Source: Myxococcota bacterium
Lineage (GTDB): Bacteria; Myxococcota_A; UBA9160; UBA4427
NCBI GenBank assembly: GCA_028278345.1
Contig: JANQEL010000273.1
Coordinates: forward strand, 1 to 37,651
Reading direction: 5' to 3'
Length of the DNA stretch: 37,651 bases
In this document: positions 30,764-37,651 of the stretch, piece by piece
How positions within the stretch are numbered: position 1 is the stretch's first letter
How the letters are laid out: each line of letters begins with the position of its first letter
Notes under the pieces: model-generated
What the model was told of the DNA's origin: nothing
The model's database searches: none
The model's input: the letters and a program-made list of their open reading frames with translations, nothing else
Program-made: the position numbers and the translations under genes

Positions 30764-31567
30764 TCAGTCTTCGTCGGGGATCCAGGCGGCTTTGCGCTTC
30801 TGGATGAAGGCCTTCATGCCTTCGGCGGCCTCTTCGCCCTGGAAGAGTTCGCCGGAGAGTCGCGCCGTCCACTCGAAGGCTTCCTTCTGCCCCATCGGCG
30901 GTACTTCGTAGACGAGGCGCTTGCAGTAGCCGAGGGCGTTCGGACCGCCCTTCGCGAGATCGGCGATGACTTCGTCGACGGCGGCGTCGAGTTCGTCGGC
31001 GGGCACCGCGCGGTTGATCAGGCCGAGTTCGGCGGCGCGCGCCGCGGTGAAGCGATTGCCGCGCAGGAAGAGCTCCATCGCATCCCCCGGGCGAAGCTTC
31101 GGCAGACACACCACCGAGATGATCGCGGGGGCGACACCGAGTCGAACTTCGGTGAAGCCGAACTTCGACTCTTCGCTCGCGATCGAGATGTCGAGGGCGG
31201 CCGCGAGCCCGTTGCCCCCGCCGACCACGTGCCCCTTGATCTTGCCGATCACGGGGGTGGGTGAGGTCTGGATGTCGGCGAGCAGGGTGTCGAAGCGACC
31301 CATCGCCTTTCCACCGGCGCCCTCTTCGCCGGCTTCGTTGGCGGCCGAGCGCTCCTTCAGGTTGGCGCCCGCGCAGAAGGTGTTGCCCTCGTTGGTGAGC
31401 ACGACGACTCTTACATTCTGATCGGCATTCGCACTCTCGAGGGCGGTCTGGATGCCGCCGACGAGCTTCGCACCGAGCGCATTGCGGTTCTCGACATCGC
31501 ACAGGGTGACGGTCATGACGCCCCCCTTGCTGGTTTCGACCTTGACGATCTCGGCGGCGTCGCTCAT
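30764..31567 (-). CDS. Enoyl-CoA hydratase/isomerase (crotonase fold)
   Basis: A 267-residue crotonase-family protein. The oxyanion-hole segments are FCAGANLKER (Ala68-Gly69 region) and VVGGGNGLAAALDI (116-129), and a catalytic Glu is in FTEVRLGVAP (Glu140). The sequence resembles methylglutaconyl-CoA or isohexenylglutaconyl-CoA hydratases (LiuC/AtuE type), which hydrate the product of a 3-methyl-enoyl-CoA carboxylase. A carboxylase operon diverges from it 160 bp away, which supports that role by context. The ATG at 31567 has a GGAGGGG ribosome site. It begins the leftward operon that continues with the NMO-like and TIGR03084-like genes. Confidence 0.9.
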   Translation of the reverse strand: MSDAAEIVKVETSKGGVMTVTLCDVENRNALGAKLVGGIQTALESANADQNVRVVVLTNEGNTFCAGANLKERSAANEAGEEGAGGKAMGRFDTLLADIQTSPTPVIGKIKGHVVGGGNGLAAALDISIASEESKFGFTEVRLGVAPAIISVVCLPKLRPGDAMELFLRGNRFTAARAAELGLINRAVPADELDAAVDEVIADLAKGGPNALGYCKRLVYEVPPMGQKEAFEWTARLSGELFQGEEAAEGMKAFIQKRKAAWIPDED

Positions 31568-31727
31568 GGGGGGCCCCTCCGTGGCTCTGGGCGATATTGC
31601 GGGATCCGCGCCGGCCCAGACCGGTAATTTCGATTGAATTTTGTTACCCCAAATGTTACCTAGCTGTCAACTCGGGTCGCTGCGCCCGAGACCCACCCCA
31701 ACAGGTAGATAGAAGGAACACGGCCTC
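31568..31727. promoter_or_regulatory. Divergent promoter with candidate TetR operator
   Basis: A 160-bp gap with an AT-rich core between the divergent hydratase and carboxylase operons. TGTTACC occurs twice as a direct repeat (31642-31648 and 31654-31660, 12-bp period), and GGTAA at 31623-31627 forms an inverted repeat with TTACC at 31644-31648. On the minus strand a perfect TTGACA -35 box lies at 31665-31670, so the repeats fall in the spacer and -10 region of the leftward promoter, a classical repressor position. CTCGGG/CCCGAG (31671-31676, 31685-31690) could form a small hairpin in the rightward leader. No clear -10 box was found on either strand. Confidence 0.55.
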
Positions 31728-33391
31728 ATGCTTCCGACCCTCCTCTCTCCCCCCTTGCGCTCGATGCTCGACGCGCGAACCCCCGAGTTCGCCGAGAACA
31801 GGGCATCGATGCTCGAGAAGCTCGCGAAGATCGACGAGCTGCTCGACGAAGCCGAAGAAGGCGGCGGCGCGTATCACCACGAGCGCCTGGCCAAGCGCGG
31901 CAAGCTTCCGGTGCGCGAGCGCATCCATCTGGCCCTCGATCCCGACAGCCCCTTCCTCGAGATCTCACCGACCGCGGCGTACAACTCGTCCTATACGGTG
32001 GGCGGCGGGGCCGTCATGGGCATCGGCGTCATCGCAGGCGTCGAGTGCGTGATTTTCGCCAACGATCCCACCGTGCTCGGCGGTGCGCTGACCCCCTACG
32101 TGGGCAAGAAGTGGATGCGCGCCCTCGAGATCGCCCGCGACAACGGCATCCCCTACGTGAGCTTCGTCGAGAGCGCCGGCGCCGACCTTCGCCGCGGTGG
32201 CGGGTCGAGCAAGAAGAAGGACGACGACGAGCCCACCGCCGGCGGTGCGCGCATCGATCACTTCGCCGAGACCGGTCGCTTCTTCTACGAGATGATCGAA
32301 CTCTCCAAACTCGAGATCCCGACCATCTGCGTGGTGTTCGGTTCGTCGACGGCGGGCGGCGCGTATCAGCCGGGCATGTCCGACTACAACATCGTGATCA
32401 AGAAGCAGTCGAAGATCTTCCTCGCCGGCCCGCCGCTGGTGAAAATGGCGACGGGCGAAGAGAGCGACGACGAAACCCTCGGCGGCGCACAGATGCACGC
32501 CGAGATCTCGGGCCTCGGCGAATACCTCGCCGAAGACGAACCCGATGCCCTGCGACTCTGCCGCGAGGTGATGAGCCACCTCAACGTGAAGAAGAAGGGG
32601 GCGCCCGCCACAATGCAGGCGGATCCGCCCGCCTACGACCCCGAAGAACTGCTCGGCATCATGAGCCCCGATCTTCGACGGCCGGTCGACGTTCGCGACG
32701 TGATCGCCCGCTTCGTCGACGGCTCGCGCTTCGAGGAGTTCAAGCCGCGGTATGGCACGACGCTGATCTGCGGTTGGGCCTCGGTCGAGGGCTATCCGGT
32801 GGGCATCCTGGGCAACAACGGCGTGCTCAACCCGGAGAGCGCCGAGAAGGCCGCGCACTTCGTCCAGCTGAACAATCAGATCGACGTACCCCTGATCTTC
32901 CTGCAGAACCTCACCGGCTTCGTGGTGGGTCGCGACTTCGAACACGCGGGCATCATCAAGAAGGGCTCGCAGATGATCAACGCGGTCACCAACAGCGAGG
33001 TGCCGCACATCACGATCATCCTCGGCAACTCGTACGGTGCGGGCACCTACGCGATGAGCGGGCGCGCCTACAACAACCGCTTCACCTTCATCTGGCCCAG
33101 CGCCAAGATCGCGGTGATGGGCGGCAAGCAGATCGCCGGCGTGATGTCGATCGTTCGCCGCGGCCAGGCCGCGCGCAAGGGCGAAGAGTTCGACGAAGAA
33201 GCCGACGCGAAGATCCGCGAAGCGGTGGAAGAGGCGCAGGATCGCGGCTCCCTCGCCCTCGAAGCCAGCGGCGCGATCAGCGACGACGGCATCATCGACC
33301 CGCGCGACACGCGCACGGTTCTCGGCATCGTCCTTTCGGTCGTTCGGGCCAAGCCCATCGAAGGCGCCGACGGTTATGGAGTGTTCCGACT

Positions 33392-33395
<4 letters not shown>
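31728..33395 (+). CDS. Acyl-CoA carboxylase, beta (carboxyltransferase) subunit
   Basis: A 555-residue carboxyltransferase of the MccB/LiuB/AtuC/PccB group. Seen: the N-terminal GGGAYHHERLAKRGKLPVRERI typical segment split here as RLAKRGKLPVRERIHLAL, the crotonase-like oxyanion turns SSTAGGAYQPGMSDY and GNSYGAGTYAMSGRAY, plus LTGFVVGRDFEH and WPSAKIAVMGGKQIAGVM. These match carboxylases of beta-methyl-branched enoyl-CoAs (methylcrotonyl-, geranyl-CoA) better than propionyl-CoA enzymes, though specificity is inferred. The ribosome site AAGGAA lies before ATG 31728. The stop overlaps the alpha-subunit start by 4 bp (GTGA), so the two subunits are made in balance. First gene of the rightward operon. 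Confidence 0.92.
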
Positions 33396-35323
<1,928 letters not shown>

Positions 35324-35377
35324 GCGCAGCGCGCTCGGACCCGAAAGAATTCCCCAACAAAGAATCGGAGAACACCC

Positions 35378-37132
35378 ATGGCCGATCCCATCCGCATTGC
35401 CAACTGCTCGGGCTTCTTTGGCGACCGCATCTCGGCGGCGCGCGAAATGGTCGAGGGCGGCCCCATCGACGTGCTCACCGGCGACTGGCTCGCCGAACTC
35501 ACCATGCTCATCCTCTCGAAGACCCGTGCGAAGCGGCCGGGCGGCGGCTACGCCCGCACCTTCGTGATGCAGATGGAACAGGTGATGGGCACGTGTCTCG
35601 ACAAGGGCATTCGCGTCGTCACCAACGCCGGCGGACTCGACCCCGACGGCTGTGCCGAAGCCGTGGCGGATGTGGCGAACAAGCTCGGCTTGAACCCGAC
35701 GATCGCTTACGTGAAGGGCGACGACCTGATGCCCAACATGAGCGATCTGCTCGCGAGCGATCAGCTTCGCCACTTCGAAACGGGTGAGCCGATCAAGGAC
35801 GCCGACTTCCTCACCGCCAACGCCTACTTCGGTTGTTGGGGCATCGTCGACGCGCTGAACCAGGGCGCAGACATCGTGATCACGGGCCGCACCACCGATG
35901 CGGCCGTCGTCTGCGGCCCGGCGGCGTGGCATCACGGCTGGACCCGCGACGATTGGGACGAACTCGCGGGCGCCGTCGCCGCGGGTCACGTGATCGAGTG
36001 CGGCACCCAGGCCACCGGCGGCAACTACTCCTTCTTCAAGGAAGTGCCCGGCATGGAACGCACGGGCTTTCCGTGGGCCGACATCGCGGAGGACGGTTCC
36101 TCGGTGATCGGCATGCACGACGATGTCGGCGGAGAGGTCTCGATCGGCACCGTGACGTCGCAGCTGCTCTACGAAATCAGCGGCCCCGAGTACTACGGCC
36201 CCGACGTCACCACGCGTTTCGACACGATCCAACTCGAGCAGGTCGAGAAGAACCGCGTGCGCATGCACGGCATCAAGGGCGAGCCGCCGCCGGAAACGCT
36301 GAAGGTCTGCATCAACAAGGCCGGCGGCTTCCGCAACGACATGGGCATCTGCCTCACCGGCCTCGACATCGACGAGAAGGCCGAGCTGATCGAGCGCGCC
36401 TTCTGGGCCGCCTGCCCCTATGGGCCCGACGACTTCGAGAGCGTGAAGTTCCGCCTTGCGCGAACCAACAAGCCCGACCCGGCGAGCAACGAAGAGGCGG
36501 TCGCGATCCTGAAGATCAGTCTGAAGGATCCCGACCCGCAGAAGGTCGGACGCAAGACCACGAACGCATTCGGCGACATGGCCCTCGCGACGATCCCGGG
36601 CTTCTTCGGCGTCGGCGGGGGTCCCTCGGAGGGACGACCCTACGGCGTCTACGTGCCGGCGACGATTCCCTCGAAGACGGTGCCCCAGGAGGTCGTGATC
36701 CTCGGTGGGGACTCGCACAAGATCAGCAGCGTCATCCCGCAAGAAGAGGTGAAGATCACCCCGGCCGCCGGGCCGACGGTATCGGCTCCCGGTGGCGCGA
36801 CGAAACGCGAGCCCCTGGGTGCCGTCTTCGGATCGCGCTCTGGAGACAAGGGCGGCAACGCGAACCTCGGCGTCTTCGCGCGCAGCGACGAAGCCTACGC
36901 CTGGCTCGAGGAGTTCCTCACCGAAGAGAAGCTGCGCGAGCTGCTTCCCGAGGTGGAGGGCATGCCGATCGATCGCTACCCGTTGCCCAACATCCGCTCG
37001 ATCAACTTCCTGATCCACGGGTTGCTCGAAGAAGGGGTCGCGGCTTCGACGCGGCAGGACGGCCAGGCGAAGAGCCTCGGCGAATGGCTGCGCGCCCGCG
37101 TGGTCGACCTGCCCGAGGCGCTGCTGTCTTGA
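35378..37132 (+). CDS. atuA: AtuA-family protein (acyclic terpene utilisation)
   Basis: A 584-residue protein of the AtuA family (formerly DUF1446) with the extra C-terminal domain. The core (1-450) starts RIANCSGFFGDRISAAREMV, continues with LTGDWLAELTMLIL, TNAGGLDPDGCAEAV and DIVITGRTTDAAVVCGPAAW. The C-terminal unit (about 470-575) has AVFGSRSGDKGGNANLGVF and the final NFLIHGLLEEGVAAS. AtuA is needed for citronellol/geraniol use in Pseudomonas, but its biochemical role is not established. Its place after a two-subunit carboxylase is the usual context. ATG 35378 is preceded by AATCGGAG. The TetR gene starts inside its stop (TTGA). Confidence 0.92.
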   Translation: MADPIRIANCSGFFGDRISAAREMVEGGPIDVLTGDWLAELTMLILSKTRAKRPGGGYARTFVMQMEQVMGTCLDKGIRVVTNAGGLDPDGCAEAVADVANKLGLNPTIAYVKGDDLMPNMSDLLASDQLRHFETGEPIKDADFLTANAYFGCWGIVDALNQGADIVITGRTTDAAVVCGPAAWHHGWTRDDWDELAGAVAAGHVIECGTQATGGNYSFFKEVPGMERTGFPWADIAEDGSSVIGMHDDVGGEVSIGTVTSQLLYEISGPEYYGPDVTTRFDTIQLEQVEKNRVRMHGIKGEPPPETLKVCINKAGGFRNDMGICLTGLDIDEKAELIERAFWAACPYGPDDFESVKFRLARTNKPDPASNEEAVAILKISLKDPDPQKVGRKTTNAFGDMALATIPGFFGVGGGPSEGRPYGVYVPATIPSKTVPQEVVILGGDSHKISSVIPQEEVKITPAAGPTVSAPGGATKREPLGAVFGSRSGDKGGNANLGVFARSDEAYAWLEEFLTEEKLRELLPEVEGMPIDRYPLPNIRSINFLIHGLLEEGVAASTRQDGQAKSLGEWLRARVVDLPEALLS

Positions 37133-37651
37133 GCCCCGCGAGCCAGAGAGCGAAGCGCGAATCGGCCGCGCACGAACGGGTTCGCTTCCCGAACGTGCGA
37201 GCGCCGAAGCCCGTGCTCTCGGTCGAAACCGAGGCACAGCTCACGCCGCGTCAGCTCGAAGTGCTCGATCAACTCGAAGACCTCGTCGAAGAAGAAGGTC
37301 TCTCCGAACTCACCATGGGGAAGATCGCTTCGCACATGGGTTGTTCGCTGCGGACCCTCTACGGCATCTCGCCGAGCAAGGACGAGTTGGTACTCGCCGC
37401 CATCGACCGCAACCTGCGTCGCATCGGACGCGAAGCGATCGAGAAGCTCGACCCCAAGATGCCGCCACTCGAAATGCTCCGCACCTATCTCGACGTGGCG
37501 AACCAGGCGGTCGAGCCCAAGCGCCTGCTGTTCGCGCGCGAGCTCGGCGCGAGCCCGGCCTACCAACGCCTGGCGGATGCGCACGAGGATTATCTGATGA
37601 ACGTCGCGAAGAGCATCCTCGACCGGGCAGTCGACGAGGGCGAGATCCCCA
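37129..37651 (+). CDS. TetR-family transcriptional regulator (3' end outside window)
   Basis: Frame open from a TTG at 37129, overlapping the AtuA stop (TTGA), to the window end; at least 174 residues with no stop. After a basic N-terminal extension of about 50 residues, the helix-turn-helix reads LSELTMGKIASHMGCSLRTL followed by YGISPSKDELVLAAIDR, the TetR pattern (ASHxGCSxxTLYxxFxxKxEL-like). The ligand domain begins with MPPLEMLRTYLDVANQAVEP. Position at the end of the carboxylase-AtuA operon suggests it is the local repressor, acting at the TGTTACC repeats in 31568-31727 and released by an acyl-CoA or terpenoid acid; this is inference. The exact start is uncertain. Confidence 0.82.
   Translation, partial: MSPASQRAKRESAAHERVRFPNVRAPKPVLSVETEAQLTPRQLEVLDQLEDLVEEEGLSELTMGKIASHMGCSLRTLYGISPSKDELVLAAIDRNLRRIGREAIEKLDPKMPPLEMLRTYLDVANQAVEPKRLLFARELGASPAYQRLADAHEDYLMNVAKSILDRAVDEGEIP

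Overview
This is a GC-rich, tightly packed bacterial window. No intergenic gap exceeds about 160 bp, and many neighbouring genes overlap by 4 bp (ATGA, GTGA or TTGA type). Shine-Dalgarno sequences are common. PlsB, an exosortase and exported proteins point to a Gram-negative cell. Several families here (a TIGR03084-like protein, a HAD-PlsC fusion next to PlsB, nitronate monooxygenase-like proteins, an AtuA/acyl-CoA carboxylase set) are also common in actinobacteria. My best guess is an environmental Myxococcota-, Binatota- or 'deltaproteobacterium'-like organism with extensive lipid and terpenoid/steroid-type catabolism; the window has no marker gene to fix this. I saw no rRNA, tRNA, CRISPR array, insertion sequence or phage gene.

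Layout. (1) 36-6533, plus strand: patatin-like lipase, VOC protein, a four-copy 20-bp tandem repeat, PNPOx-like flavin protein, cytochrome P450, acyl-CoA thioesterase II, exported cyclase-family hydrolase and TauD-like dioxygenase, probably one or two operons. (2) 6550-8915, minus: exported SAM methyltransferase, GNAT acetyltransferase, MaoC hydratase and ABM-domain protein. (3) 9061-11637, plus: class III aminotransferase and acetate kinase. (4) 11634-19993, minus: nitronate monooxygenase-like, methyltransferase, SDR, phytanoyl-CoA-type dioxygenase, PlsB and HAD-PlsC fusion; the last two form a phosphatidic-acid synthesis pair. (5) 20096-26082, minus: exosortase, its apparent PEP-CTERM target (an exported VIT/VWA protein), response regulator and histidine kinase, with a divergent membrane protein of the sulfatase/phosphotransferase fold at 26236-28716. 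(6) 28717-31567, minus: enoyl-CoA hydratase, nitronate monooxygenase-like protein and TIGR03084-like protein, divergent from (7) 31728-37651, plus: acyl-CoA carboxylase beta and alpha subunits, AtuA and a TetR regulator cut by the window edge.

How the genes fit together. Regions 6 and 7 look like one divergently transcribed catabolic module. A biotin-dependent carboxylase acts on a beta-methyl-branched enoyl-CoA, a hydratase follows, and AtuA takes part as in acyclic terpene utilisation. A TGTTACC direct repeat in the shared promoter region is a plausible TetR operator. Region 5 is the most striking: a transpeptidase-like processing enzyme, one adjacent substrate carrying its sorting signal, and a two-component system, in a compact run with two translational overlaps. 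It parallels the known proteobacterial 'dedicated sortase' loci (sortase + VIT/VWA target + kinase + regulator), but an unrelated exosortase replaces the sortase. The functions of regions 1 and 2 are readable enzyme by enzyme, but their pathway and substrate are not.
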